From Comamonadaceae bacterium (GTDB lineage Bacteria > Pseudomonadota > Gammaproteobacteria > Burkholderiales > Burkholderiaceae_C): a stretch of 36,988 nucleotides of DNA. The translations under genes were made by a program, and so were the position numbers. The notes under the pieces are model-generated. The model did not search any database. It had not been told where the DNA came from and saw only the letters and a list, made by a program, of their open reading frames with translations. Location of the stretch: positions 1 to 36,988 of the forward strand of contig CANBWY010000020.1 in the NCBI GenBank assembly GCA_947373245.1, written 5' to 3'. Below, in pieces: positions 24,683 through 33,798 of the stretch; the first letter of the stretch is position 1, and each line of letters begins with the position of its first letter.

Positions 24683-25693
24683 TCAGCGTGTGTGGTTGAT
24701 GCGGTCGAGCAAACCGGCAGGCCAGACCTTGGCGTAGTCCGACTTGGCATAGGTGTCTTGCACCGATTTGCGGAAGGCGTCCAAATCAGGGGTGGTGACC
24801 TGCAAGCCCTGCTGTTTGAAGAAGTCAATGATCTGACCTTCTTCCTTGATGCGGTTCTCGTTGTTGTACTGAGCCGCAGCTTGGGCTGCGGCCTTGACGT
24901 TTTGTTTTTGAGCGGGCGTCAGGGCGTTCCAAGTCTTGTTCGAGATGGCAATAAAGACGCCATCCACCAGATGGCTGGTCAGCACCAGTTGCTTGGTGAC
25001 CTCATAAAATTTGGCGGCGCGCACGGTGGGCAAGGGGTTGTCTTGGCCATCGATGGTGCCGGTTTTCAGGCCGAGGTACACCTCGCCAAATGCCAAGGGT
25101 GTGGCGGTGGCGCCCAAGGCTTCTCCGAGGAACAACCACTCTTTGGTGCCAGGCATGCGCAGCTTGATGCCTTTGAGATCGGCCGGCACTTTCACTGGAC
25201 GCGCCTCGCGCAAATTGACTTGGCGGGTGCCCAAGTAAGCCGTGGACAACACGGTCACATCCATCTTTTCAGAAACGGTCTTGAACAGGTTTTCACCAAT
25301 AGGACCATTGAACACTTTTTGCTGGTGAGCCGGATTGCGGATCACATAGCCTGCGGTGAAGATCGAGAACTCAGGAACCAGTTTCGCAATGTCAAAAGCG
25401 GAGATGGTGGACAGCTCCAAATTGCCGCGGGCCATGGCAGCGGCTTCGGTGCCTTGCTTGAACAGCGCGGCGTTCAAGTTGATCTGGGTGTCAAATTGGT
25501 TGGGCGAGGATTTGTCGAGCGCGTCCTTGAACACGGTCCACATTCTGGCGTGCCAATCGTCGGGCACAGCGGGTGTGGAAATGCGCATGGGAATTTTGCT
25601 CTGCGCCAAGGCATGGCCTGTCATACCGCACAAGGCCAGTGCCGACGCGCTGGCGGCCAGCAGATGGCGGCGCAGGGTGGATACAGATTTCAT
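24683..25693 (-). CDS. dctP: TRAP transporter periplasmic receptor (DctP family)
   Basis: This 336-residue protein has a signal peptide ending near G-H-A-L-A-Q (residue 31). The receptor fold is marked by KGIKLRMPGTKEW, which contains the arginine that usually holds a ligand carboxylate, then GEVYLGLKTGTIDGQDNP. The ligand is therefore probably an organic or sugar acid. ATG 25693 has a GAGGAG site. It is now the first intact gene of the operon. A decayed DapA-family aldolase lies 40 nt upstream, so the original operon may have supplied a keto-sugar-acid pathway. Confidence 0.9.
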   Translation of the reverse strand: MKSVSTLRRHLLAASASALALCGMTGHALAQSKIPMRISTPAVPDDWHARMWTVFKDALDKSSPNQFDTQINLNAALFKQGTEAAAMARGNLELSTISAFDIAKLVPEFSIFTAGYVIRNPAHQQKVFNGPIGENLFKTVSEKMDVTVLSTAYLGTRQVNLREARPVKVPADLKGIKLRMPGTKEWLFLGEALGATATPLAFGEVYLGLKTGTIDGQDNPLPTVRAAKFYEVTKQLVLTSHLVDGVFIAISNKTWNALTPAQKQNVKAAAQAAAQYNNENRIKEEGQIIDFFKQQGLQVTTPDLDAFRKSVQDTYAKSDYAKVWPAGLLDRINHTR

Positions 25694-25732
25694 GAAAGTC
25701 TCCTCGGGGAATTTGTGGGGTAAACGAATTAT

Positions 25733-25923
25733 TCACGACGGGTATCGATGTTGAAGTGCTGCAGCTATTTGGCCAATGCCACATGGGCCTTCACACGTAG
25801 TGCCAAAGATGGTGACGCCATCGCAGCCCGCCTGAATGAGCGACAACGCGTGTGCCACCAGCTTGGCGTGGTTGATGTTCAACTCGACGTCAAGCGCTTC
25901 TACATGACGAACATGTTAGTCAT
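25733..25923 (-). pseudogene. Remnant of a DapA-family aldolase/dehydratase gene (N-terminal fragment)
   Basis: Read on the minus strand from GTA at 25903 to TGA at 25733, a 56-codon frame gives a peptide containing LDVELNINHAKLVAHAL, then AGCDGVTIFGTTCEGP. This is the N-terminal block of dihydrodipicolinate synthase-like proteins, where G-T-T-[GS]-E marks the active-site loop. An ATG at 25923 starts a short frame (M-T-N-M-F-V-M) that hits TAG at 25902, so a frameshift near 25903 separates start and body. The rest of the gene (about 240 codons) is missing; after the stop, dctP follows 40 nt on. No other gene is visible in the 25694-26011 gap. Confidence 0.7.
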
Positions 25924-26011
25924 CATTTCACGCCGGGTTCATGCGGACATACCATGTGCTGAGCAAGGTGAGCGGTCTTGGCGTGACCTTAGCTACGCGC
26001 CTAAGCACACT

Positions 26012-27100
26012 TCATTTCACAAGCGCCACCGACTTCACCTGAGCCCAGACGTGCAGGCCTGCATGCAGCCCCAAATCGTGCACGCCGCGTGCTGTGATGC
26101 GCGCCAGCAGCACCGCGTCACCGCAACGCAAGCGCAGCAAATTTTGCGAAGGATGGGTATCGGGGCTGATGGCCTCCACCACGCAGGGCAGATGGTTTTG
26201 AATACTGGTTTGCGTGGCCTCGCTGAGGGTCACGCTCACGTCGCTTGCCAGCACGCGCAGGCGCACGGTTTGTCCTAATTGCAGATGGCTGTCACGCACC
26301 CACATCGTGCCCCCCGAAAAACCCACTTGGGCCAAGTGCCATCGCGCATCGATGCGCAGCACCATGCCCGTGAGCAAAGCGCCTGCATCATCCCCTACCA
26401 CGCCGGGCAAGTCGGCTTGGGTCAGCACCTCAGCCACAGGGCCCTTGGCTTGGATGCGGCCAGCGTGCATCACCACCAGCGTGTCGGCCAAACGCGCCAC
26501 TTCGTCCACGGCATGCGTGACGTAGAGCATGGGAATGTTCAGGTCATCGCGCAGCTTTTCTAGCCACGGCAGCACCTCTTGTCGGCGTGCGTGGTCCAGC
26601 GCAGCCAAGGGTTCGTCAAGCAACAGCAAGCGCGGCTGCGTGACCAAGGCGCGGGCGATGGCCACGCGTTGGCGCTCGCCACCCGACAGCTCGTGGCTAA
26701 AGCGTTTGAGCAAATGACCAATACCCAGCAACGCGATGGCTTGCTGCAACACGGTGCTGCTCACATGGTTGCGGTTGCGTTGCAGGCCATAAGCCAAGTT
26801 GCCCGCCACGTCGAGGTGGGCAAACAATGAAGCCTCTTGAAACACATAACCCAAGGCGCGTTGGTGTGTGGGCAAATGCACACGGTGTCCAACATGTCGA
26901 CCATCGTCTTGCCAAACTTCATGACCCACTTGCACACGACCGTGTGCGCTTGGTTCTAAGCCAGCCACGCAGCGCAACAAGGTGGTTTTTCCGCAGCCCG
27001 ATGGGCCGTAAATGACCGTGATGCCATGCGCGGGCAGTTGCACATCCACCGACAGATCAAAGTCGGAACGCGCCAGGTCTAGCTGTAAATCGATAGTCAT
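26012..27100 (-). CDS. modC: Molybdate ABC transporter ATP-binding protein ModC
   Basis: This 362-residue ATPase has Walker [10 protein letters not shown] (32-40), the signature LSGGERQR (138-145), Walker B LLLLDEP (158-164) and a C-terminal TOBE/Mop-like domain (about 295-360), which in ModC binds molybdate. It starts at ATG 27100 and overlaps the modB stop by 4 nt. The complex imports molybdate for molybdopterin enzymes. Xanthine dehydrogenase (xdhB, xdhC), encoded 9 kb away in this window, is one likely consumer. Confidence 0.93.
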   Translation of the reverse strand: MTIDLQLDLARSDFDLSVDVQLPAHGITVIYGPSGCGKTTLLRCVAGLEPSAHGRVQVGHEVWQDDGRHVGHRVHLPTHQRALGYVFQEASLFAHLDVAGNLAYGLQRNRNHVSSTVLQQAIALLGIGHLLKRFSHELSGGERQRVAIARALVTQPRLLLLDEPLAALDHARRQEVLPWLEKLRDDLNIPMLYVTHAVDEVARLADTLVVMHAGRIQAKGPVAEVLTQADLPGVVGDDAGALLTGMVLRIDARWHLAQVGFSGGTMWVRDSHLQLGQTVRLRVLASDVSVTLSEATQTSIQNHLPCVVEAISPDTHPSQNLLRLRCGDAVLLARITARGVHDLGLHAGLHVWAQVKSVALVK

Positions 27101-27801
27101 GCGCCCGACCTAGGGTGATGGTTGGCACGACCATTTGGGCGGCGGTTGTGCCACGACAAGCCCAGCAACACCACAAACGAAAAGACCAACATCACCCCCG
27201 CCAAGCCGTGGGCTTGGTGGTATTCCATGGCCTCGACGTGGCCGTAAATCTGGGTGGAAACCACACGCGTTTTGTCGGGGATATTGCCGCCAATCATCAG
27301 CACCACACCAAACTCGCCCACCGTGTGGGCAAAGCTCAGCATGGCGGCCATCACAAAGCCAGGCTTGGCCAGCGGCACGGCGACCGTAAAGAAGGCATCC
27401 CACTTGCTGGCGCGCAAGGTGGCAGCCACTTCCATCGGGCGCGGCCCCATGGCTTCAAAGGCGTTCACCAAGGGTTGCAGCGCAAACGGCAGCGAGTAAA
27501 TGACAGAGCCCAAGACCAAGCCACCAAAACTAAACGCCAGCGTGCCCCAGCCCGCCCATTGCGTGAACTGACCGATGGGCCCTTGCGGCCCGAGCGCCAC
27601 CAGCAAATAAAAGCCCAACACCGTCGGCGGCAACACCAAAGGCAGCGCCACCAACGAGGCCACAGGGGCACGCCACGCGGAGGGCGTGTGCGCCAGCCAC
27701 CAAGCCAGCGGCGTGGCCAAGAGCAGCAACAGCACGGTGGTCACGCTGGCGAGTTGCAGCGTCAATGCGATGGCTTGGAAATCTTCAGCGCTCAAATTCA
27801 T
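27097..27801 (-). CDS. modB: Molybdate ABC transporter permease ModB
   Basis: This is a 234-residue inner-membrane permease with five to six helices. The EAA-type loop appears as [20 protein letters not shown], the contact site for Mod[20 protein letters not shown] near the end is characteristic of ModB. ATG 27801 is chosen; an in-frame GTG at 27807 is the alternative, and both fall within 10 nt of the modA stop. It lies between modA and modC in the usual order. Confidence 0.93.
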   Translation of the reverse strand: MNLSAEDFQAIALTLQLASVTTVLLLLLATPLAWWLAHTPSAWRAPVASLVALPLVLPPTVLGFYLLVALGPQGPIGQFTQWAGWGTLAFSFGGLVLGSVIYSLPFALQPLVNAFEAMGPRPMEVAATLRASKWDAFFTVAVPLAKPGFVMAAMLSFAHTVGEFGVVLMIGGNIPDKTRVVSTQIYGHVEAMEYHQAHGLAGVMLVFSFVVLLGLSWHNRRPNGRANHHPRSGA

Positions 27802-27810
27802 GCCCACACT

Positions 27811-28587
<777 letters not shown>

Positions 28588-28643
28588 TCAGTATAGACAG
28601 CGACCTTGATGCACACACAGCGTTGCATCAACGCACAGGCTGC

Positions 28644-29858
28644 TTATTTCAGTGCAGCGCCACCTTCGTACCAACGCTTGATGAGTTGGCGCTCTTCTTC
28701 GGTGATGCCTGTTGCGTTGTTCATCGGCATTTGGCGCAGCACTACTGCTTGCTGGTAGATGCCCAAGGCGTGCATCTTCACGCCCTCGGGCGTGTCAAAG
28801 CGCACGTTTTTCATTTGCACCTGCTCGCCATGGCAAGTGCCGCAGCGCTGTGCAAACACTTGGCTGACTTGCGCATAACCCACCGATGCGTTACTGACCA
28901 AGGGGGCTGAGCTGGCAGGCGCTGGGCGCATCCACACAATCACACCCAACAAAATCACCACACCGGCAATGGCAAAGGGCAGCGGATTTTTAGCGCGCCC
29001 CAAATGGAAGCCATGGCGTTGCACGAAGAACTGGCGAATCAAGGCGCCCGCCAGCATCATCAGCACCAAGATGACCCAATGGTTTTCGTGCGTGTACAAG
29101 AAGCTGTAGTGGTTGCTCAACATCGCAAAGATGACGGGCAGTGTGAAGTAGGTGTTGTGCACACTGCGCTGCTTGCCGCGTTTGCCGTGCGTGGCCAACT
29201 CCTTGGGGTCCATGGCCACGCCCGAGGTCATGGCAGCCACCACTTTGCGTTGACCGGGAATGATCCAGAAGAACACATTGGCACTCATCGAGGTGGCGAT
29301 CATGGCGCCCACCAACAAAAAGGCGGCACGTCCCGCAAACAACTGGCACGACAACCAAGCGGCAAAAGCCACCACCACGATCATGGTGAGCGCCACTATG
29401 CGTTCGCCGTTTGGACGAAAGCCAAACACGCGACACACGGTGTCGTAAATCAACCAAAAGGCCACCAAAAAGCTCAGTGCAGCCGTGATGGCGGCAGCGG
29501 GCGACCAGTCCATGAGTGACTTGTCGATCAAAAACGTGCCCGCATTCCACAGATACAACACCGTGAACAAGCCAAAGCCCGTCAACCACGTGGAATAGCT
29601 TTCCCAATAAAACCAATGCAGCTTGGTGTGAATGATCTTAGGAGCCACCATGTACTTTTGCGGGTTGTAAAAACCACCGCCGTGCACCGCCCACATGGCG
29701 CCGTCCACGCCTTTTTCCAGCAGGTCGGGCGAGTTGGGTTTGATCAGGTTGTTGTCTAAGAAAACAAAGTAAAACGAGGAGCCAATCCAAGCAATGGCGG
29801 TGATGACATGCACCCAACGCAACAGCAGGTTGGCCCAGTCTAAGAAATATGCGTCCAT
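28644..29858 (-). CDS. puuD: Urate hydroxylase PuuD with C-terminal cytochrome c domain
   Basis: This 404-residue inner-membrane enzyme oxidises urate to 5-hydroxyisourate without making peroxide, passing electrons to its own haem. The N-terminal part has about eight membrane helices (DUF989) with conserved histidines, e.g. RWVHVITAIAWIGSSFYFV and GGGFYNPQKY. The C-terminal 80 residues form a cytochrome c with CGTCH (339-343) and a methionine ligand in LRQMPMNNATG. ATG 29858 has a GGAGG site. Together with XdhBC and the 8-oxoguanine deaminase it completes the route from purines to 5-hydroxyisourate. No hydroxyisourate hydrolase or OHCU decarboxylase gene is in the window. Confidence 0.92.
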   Translation of the reverse strand: MDAYFLDWANLLLRWVHVITAIAWIGSSFYFVFLDNNLIKPNSPDLLEKGVDGAMWAVHGGGFYNPQKYMVAPKIIHTKLHWFYWESYSTWLTGFGLFTVLYLWNAGTFLIDKSLMDWSPAAAITAALSFLVAFWLIYDTVCRVFGFRPNGERIVALTMIVVVAFAAWLSCQLFAGRAAFLLVGAMIATSMSANVFFWIIPGQRKVVAAMTSGVAMDPKELATHGKRGKQRSVHNTYFTLPVIFAMLSNHYSFLYTHENHWVILVLMMLAGALIRQFFVQRHGFHLGRAKNPLPFAIAGVVILLGVIVWMRPAPASSAPLVSNASVGYAQVSQVFAQRCGTCHGEQVQMKNVRFDTPEGVKMHALGIYQQAVVLRQMPMNNATGITEEERQLIKRWYEGGAALK

Positions 29859-29890
29859 GTCGAGACCTCCGTCACTGATTCAAGGTTTGC

Positions 29891-29917
29891 TGTTCACCAC
29901 TGCGGGCGCTGTGAACA
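29891..29917. promoter_or_regulatory. Dyad in the puuD leader, candidate operator
   Basis: TGTTCAC (29891-29897) and GTGAACA (29911-29917) form a perfect 7-nt inverted repeat with a 13-nt spacer, about 33-59 nt upstream of the puuD start codon. The symmetry suggests a regulator site. Which protein binds cannot be inferred. Confidence 0.35.
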
Positions 29918-29936
29918 ACACGAGGGTCGCGAACAA

Positions 29937-29954
29937 GGCCTCAGGGCTGAGGCC
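29937..29954. promoter_or_regulatory. 8-bp hairpin in the puuD leader
   Basis: GGCCTCAG (29937-29944) and CTGAGGCC (29947-29954) form a perfect 8-bp stem with a 2-nt spacer. On the minus strand it lies 46 nt past the dadA stop and 79 nt before puuD, followed by TTGTTCG. It could be a terminator for the upstream gene without a good T-tract, or a leader structure of puuD. Confidence 0.4.
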
Positions 29955-29981
29955 TGCTCCGCTGCGACAGGTGTCTCGAAG

Positions 29982-29989
29982 TGTATACA
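29982..29989. promoter_or_regulatory. TGTATACA palindrome upstream of puuD
   Basis: A perfect 8-nt palindrome lies in an A/T-rich segment (29980-29999) between dadA and puuD. GntR/FadR-type regulators of catabolic genes often bind TTGTATACAA-like sites, so this is a candidate operator for puuD. It is also only 11 nt past the dadA stop, so a promoter for puuD here is plausible. Confidence 0.3.
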
Positions 29990-29999
29990 ATTTTTGTCG

Positions 30000-31220
30000 C
30001 TAAACCTTGGTGCCTGCCAACACGTGGCCAAGCATGTCAGCCGTCACAGCAGACAGTGTCCAACCCAAGTGGCCGTGGCCCGTGTTGTAGAACACATTGG
30101 CGGCGTGGCCGCGGCCCACGCGCGGCATCATGTTGGGCATCATGGGGCGCAAGCCCGCCCACGGCACCACCGAGCGGGTGTTGACTTGGGGGAAGCAATG
30201 TTCGACCCATTCAATCAATGGCCGAATGCGGTCATCGCGGATGTCGCGGTTCATGCCGTTGAACTCTGCTGTACCAGCCACGCGAAAGCGATCCACGCCC
30301 AAGCGGCTGCTGACGAGCTTGGTTTCGTCGTCCAACAAACTCACATTGGGCGCGCCAGCTTGGCTTTGTGCATCATTCAAGTTCACCGTGATGGAGTAGC
30401 CCTTGACGGGGTAAATGTTCACGCGGTCACCCAATTGCTTGGCGAAGTCGCGGCTAGCGACACCCGCGCACACTACCACACCGTCGAAGGTGTGCTGTGT
30501 TTGCGTCTCGCCCTCCCCCACGGTGATGACGGCTTGTTGGCCATCGCTGCTGACGTGCGTCACGTCTTGTGCGTATAAGGTGCGCACGCCCAAACGCTCG
30601 GCAGCTGCGGCCAAGCCGGTGGTGAACTTATGAATATCACCCGTCGTGTCGCTCTCGGTGAAGTAGCCCCCGTAATAGCGGCCGGCCAACGTGGGTTCAA
30701 TCGCTTTCATTTCTTGAGGCGTCACCGCACGGCGCGGCAGCCCCCCCTTGGCCAAAAGTACAGAGACCTGGCCTGCATGGTCAAAGCCCTGTTTGTCGCG
30801 GTAAATATGCAAAATGCCTGCGCGCTTGAGGTCAAAGTCGATGCCCTCGTCTTGCGCCCAAGCAAACAAGTGTTGGCGCGCAGCCACGGCCATGCGCGCA
30901 GTCTCAATGGTGTTGCGCTCGTAATGGGGCATGGCGGCCATGAATTCGGCGAACCAAGACAATTTGTGCCAAGTCGGTGCGGGGTTGACCAACAGCGGTG
31001 CATCGCGCTTGACCATCCACTTGAGGCCTTTGACGATGGTGGACCAGTGGTTCCAAACTTCGGCGTTCGAGGCCGACAACTGGCCACCGTTGGCAAACGA
31101 GGTTTCCATGGCCGCGTAGCGATGGCGTTCGAACAAGGTCACAGCAAAGCCGCGTTTGACCAAGGCGTAGGCGGTGGTCACACCGGTAATGCCGCCACCA
31201 ATGACTGCGATTGTTTTCAT
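30000..31220 (-). CDS. dadA: D-amino-acid dehydrogenase / glycine oxidase-like FAD oxidoreductase
   Basis: This 406-residue DAO-family flavoprotein has IGGGITGVTTAYAL (7-20) for FAD binding, ETSFANGGQLSASNAEVWN (about 39-57, the DadA signature) and the C-terminal GHGHLGWTLSAVTADML that closes the flavin site. It would deaminate D-amino acids or glycine to the oxo acid, feeding electrons to the respiratory chain. A tandem glycine riboswitch ahead of it suggests that glycine, or an amino acid made when glycine is in excess, is the physiological substrate. It has no strong Shine-Dalgarno before ATG 31220. A sigma54-like element lies 41 nt upstream. It is the sole gene of its transcript. Confidence 0.88.
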   Translation of the reverse strand: MKTIAVIGGGITGVTTAYALVKRGFAVTLFERHRYAAMETSFANGGQLSASNAEVWNHWSTIVKGLKWMVKRDAPLLVNPAPTWHKLSWFAEFMAAMPHYERNTIETARMAVAARQHLFAWAQDEGIDFDLKRAGILHIYRDKQGFDHAGQVSVLLAKGGLPRRAVTPQEMKAIEPTLAGRYYGGYFTESDTTGDIHKFTTGLAAAAERLGVRTLYAQDVTHVSSDGQQAVITVGEGETQTQHTFDGVVVCAGVASRDFAKQLGDRVNIYPVKGYSITVNLNDAQSQAGAPNVSLLDDETKLVSSRLGVDRFRVAGTAEFNGMNRDIRDDRIRPLIEWVEHCFPQVNTRSVVPWAGLRPMMPNMMPRVGRGHAANVFYNTGHGHLGWTLSAVTADMLGHVLAGTKV

Positions 31221-31260
31221 GGGAAATGAGCTTTCAAAACGTCATGGGGTTGAGTACCAA

Positions 31261-31280
31261 GCATGCAAGCCGCATGCCCA
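31261..31280 (-). promoter_or_regulatory. sigma54-like -24/-12 element and hairpin between riboswitch and dadA
   Basis: On the minus strand, GG (31278-31277)-N10-GC (31266-31265) sits in TGGGCATG-N4-TTGCAT, close to the sigma54 consensus. The same bases form a hairpin, GCATGC-GGCTT-GCATGC (31261-31277). It could be a second promoter that bypasses the riboswitch, or the expression platform of the riboswitch. It closely resembles 4905-4923, with the same 41-nt distance to the next start codon. Confidence 0.4.
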
Positions 31281-31285
31281 GTACG

Positions 31286-31482
31286 CCCCCTCTGTTTTTC
31301 GGACCTGAGAGATTCACGATGCTGCTAGAGGCAGATCGCTTGCTCCTTCGGTGCACTGGCGGACGAATGCGCCAGCAGCTCTTCAGAGATAGTGCGTGTG
31401 ACCGGTCCCTTTGCCTGAGAGTTTCCGGGGCGGTTGCTCCTTCGGCGCTGCCCAGCACGCGGATGCGTTGGCAGTCTCTCCC
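31286..31482 (-). promoter_or_regulatory. Tandem glycine riboswitch (two aptamers)
   Basis: On the minus strand the region has the glycine-riboswitch core twice. CCGAAGGAGCAA occurs at 31445-31434 and at 31351-31340, and CTCTCAGG at 31421-31414 and at 31311-31304. The first aptamer opens with GGGAGAGACTGC (31482-31471) and ends with AAAGGGACCG. The second opens with CTCTGAAGAGC and ends with GAAAAACAGAGGGG. The two cooperate to sense glycine and usually turn genes on. It leads to the dadA-like gene whose start codon lies 65 nt further on. The remaining parts of the 31221-31523 gap are the sigma54-like element and 41 nt after the M20 gene with no clear feature. Confidence 0.93.
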
Positions 31483-31523
31483 GATCACACGTCGACACAA
31501 GGTCGAATGAATTTCAAACCATT

Positions 31524-32699
31524 CTAATGAGCAAAAAACCTCTCAACAAGTGCCACCCAATAGGCGGCCCCCGTGGCGATGTTGTCGTCATTGAAGTCGT
31601 AGCCGGGGTTGTGCACCATGCACGCGCCCGCAGAGTCGCCATCGCCATTGCCAATGAGCAAATAGCTACCGGGTATTTTTTCGAGCATGAAGGCAAAGTC
31701 TTCGCTGCCCGTCAAAGCGGGGCCATGCAAGGTGACGCGCTCAGGCCCCACTAAATCGAGCGCGACTTGGCGCGCAAAGTCTGTTTCGGCCACGGTATTG
31801 ACCAACACGCCATAGCCGGGCCGCCAATCGATTTCAGCCTTCACACCAAAACTCTCGGCTTGCGCCGCCACCAAGGTTTTGATGCGTTGTTCGAGCAAGC
31901 GACGCACCTGTGGGTCTAACGAGCGCACGCTGAGCTCCAAGGTGGCTTGTGCCGGAATGACGTTGTTGGCTTGGCCTGCATGCAGCGCGCCCACCGTCAC
32001 CACCGCCGTGTGCAAAGGGTCCACATTGCGCGAGACGATGGTTTGCAGCGCCATCACGATGGCAGCAGCCGCCACCAAAGGATCGGCAGCGCGGTGCGGC
32101 ATGGCGCCATGACCACCCGTGCCGTGAATGCGAAGGGTGACGTAATCGCTAGACGCCATGGCTGCGCCATCACGAAACACAAAGTGGCCCGGGGGGGTGC
32201 CCGGGATGTTGTGCATGGCAAACACAGCGTCGCAGGGGTGCTGCTCGAACAGACCATCGGCCATCATGCGCACCGCACCGCCACCGCCCTCTTCGGCGGG
32301 TTGGAAAATCAAATTCAAGGTACCATCAAAATTCAAATCGTGCGCCATGGCTTTGGCAGCCGCCAACAACATGGCCGTGTGGCCGTCGTGACCGCAAGCA
32401 TGCATGAGGCCCGGTTTAACACTGCGCCATTCAACGCCCGTGGTTTCTTGAATCGGCAAGGCATCCATGTCCGCGCGCAGCCCGAGGCAGCGTTGGCTTG
32501 TGCCCCGTTTCAAGGTGCCCACCACGCCCGTGCCGCCTAGCCCGCGATGGACCACGTAGCCCCAGCTCTCTAACTTGGCGGCCACCAAATCAGAGGTGCG
32601 GTGTTCTTCAAACGCCAACTCGGGGTGGCGGTGAATGTCGCGTCTGAGTTGAATAAATTCGCCCACACGTTCGGTGAGCGCATCACGCAAATACGTCAT
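31524..32699 (-). CDS. M20D-family amidohydrolase (hippurate hydrolase/N-acyl amino acid hydrolase-like)
   Basis: This 391-residue di-metal peptidase-family enzyme hydrolyses an amide bond, e.g. of an N-acyl amino acid or hippurate. The metal site is complete: HACGHDGHT (100-108; C102, H104), E136 and E137 in QPAEEGGGG, H in FAMHNIP, and a late H in MVHNPGYDF. The dimerisation insert HGTGGHGAMPHRA is present. The start ATG 32699 lies one nt after the Bug receptor stop, so the pair are one operon. The ligand of that receptor is probably the substrate or a relative. Hippurate-type cleavage would release glycine, which would fit the riboswitch-controlled gene downstream; this is inference. Confidence 0.88.
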   Translation of the reverse strand: MTYLRDALTERVGEFIQLRRDIHRHPELAFEEHRTSDLVAAKLESWGYVVHRGLGGTGVVGTLKRGTSQRCLGLRADMDALPIQETTGVEWRSVKPGLMHACGHDGHTAMLLAAAKAMAHDLNFDGTLNLIFQPAEEGGGGAVRMMADGLFEQHPCDAVFAMHNIPGTPPGHFVFRDGAAMASSDYVTLRIHGTGGHGAMPHRAADPLVAAAAIVMALQTIVSRNVDPLHTAVVTVGALHAGQANNVIPAQATLELSVRSLDPQVRRLLEQRIKTLVAAQAESFGVKAEIDWRPGYGVLVNTVAETDFARQVALDLVGPERVTLHGPALTGSEDFAFMLEKIPGSYLLIGNGDGDSAGACMVHNPGYDFNDDNIATGAAYWVALVERFFAH

Positions 32700-32700
32700 G

Positions 32701-33687
32701 TCACTGAGGCTGCAAGTTGATCGACTTGGCAATCGCGCGGAATTGCGCGGTGCCATCCACATAGGCTTTGTCCACCGCCTGGAGCGACAAGGGCTTGGCC
32801 ACCAATTGACTGTTGGCTTCTAAGCCCGCACGCACGGTGGAGTCGCTCAAGGCATCGGTGATGGCTTTGTGGATGGTTTGAACTACCGGCTCGGGCGTGT
32901 CTTTTTTCACAAAGTAGCCGGTCCAGATGTTGAAGGTGAAGTTCTTCAACGCCTTGCTTTCGCTGATCGCGGGGTAGTCTTTGACTGACTCCAAGCGCTC
33001 GCTGTTGAGCATGGCCAACACTTTGAGCTTGCCTTGCTTTTGCAGCTCGTCATAAGCTTTGCCAAAAGGCGCCAAGAAAATATCGACCTGACCGCCCAAC
33101 AAATCTTGGTTGGCAGGTGCGGCGCCTTTGTAGGGCACATGCGTCATCGGGATGTTGGTCACTTTGGACAAATGCTCGCCCAACAGATGGTAAAAAGAGC
33201 CCGGCCCCACGCTGGCGTAGGTGATGGGACGGCCTTCTTTGGCCTCTTTGCGGGCGTAGTCTAAAAACTCATCCACGTTGTGAACGGGCAAATCTTTGCG
33301 GGCCAAGAAACCGATTTGTGCGGTGGCAATCATTTGCACCAAGCGGAAGTCTTCGCTCTTGAACTTGACCGCAGAAATGGCCAACGGCGCCAAGATCAAC
33401 TCATTGGGCGAACCTTGGAAAATGATCTGCCCATCCGAAGGCGCATTCAACACTTTTTGAGCCGCAATCGCGCCGCTGGCACCGCCTAGGTTTTCCACAA
33501 TCACGGGTTGCCCAAAGTTTTTGGTCAAGGTGGTATTCACCGTGCGAGCAATCACGTCTGACAAACCGCCTGCGGGGTACGGCACCAGCAAGGTGACAGG
33601 TTTGCTGGGATACGTTTGCGCGCCCACAAGGCCAGCGAAAAGCAATCCGCTCAGCAAAGTGGCGCAGCGTTTGAATGGGTTTGACAT
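32701..33687 (-). CDS. Bug/TctC-family periplasmic substrate-binding protein paired with the M20 hydrolase
   Basis: This 328-residue TTT receptor has a signal peptide ending near V-G-A-Q, then YPSKPVTLLVPYPAGGLSD. It also carries the family's VIVENLGGASGAIAAQKV and VPYKGAAPANQDLLGGQVD. ATG 33687 has a GGAG site; an upstream in-frame start adds a poor leader. It is the first gene of a two-gene operon divergent from a LysR gene. Ligand unknown; an acylated amino acid or related acid is suggested by the M20 partner. No TctAB genes are in the window. Confidence 0.88.
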   Translation of the reverse strand: MSNPFKRCATLLSGLLFAGLVGAQTYPSKPVTLLVPYPAGGLSDVIARTVNTTLTKNFGQPVIVENLGGASGAIAAQKVLNAPSDGQIIFQGSPNELILAPLAISAVKFKSEDFRLVQMIATAQIGFLARKDLPVHNVDEFLDYARKEAKEGRPITYASVGPGSFYHLLGEHLSKVTNIPMTHVPYKGAAPANQDLLGGQVDIFLAPFGKAYDELQKQGKLKVLAMLNSERLESVKDYPAISESKALKNFTFNIWTGYFVKKDTPEPVVQTIHKAITDALSDSTVRAGLEANSQLVAKPLSLQAVDKAYVDGTAQFRAIAKSINLQPQ

Positions 33688-33714
33688 GCCTTGACTCCAA
33701 AGTGGTGGTGGTGG

Positions 33715-33742
33715 TTGCATCGTAGAAAGCCGTTTTTATAAT
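33715..33742 (+). promoter_or_regulatory. Candidate sigma70 promoter of the LysR gene
   Basis: TTGCAT (33715-33720), 16 nt, TATAAT (33737-33742) on the plus strand gives a good -35/-10 pair about 57 nt before ATG 33799. It lies within the 111-nt divergent gap, whose remainder (33743-33798) is A/T-rich and should hold the LysR operator. No dyad there is convincing. Confidence 0.5.
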
Positions 33743-33798
33743 GTCCAATGCATTCTTATGACGATTAGCATGATTTTTTCGCATAGATTGGAACAGCC

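Noticed and set aside
24692-25723. 343-codon plus-strand frame antisense to dctP
   Set aside because: Shadow of dctP; no recognisable family and the minus-strand signal peptide and motifs are clear.
25748-26278. Plus-strand frame spanning the gap before modC
   Set aside because: Half of it is antisense to modC; the gap portion is better explained by the DapA-family remnant on the minus strand.
31211-31510. Plus-strand 99-codon frame opposite the riboswitch
   Set aside because: Occupies the glycine riboswitch, a structured RNA on the other strand; no protein family features.
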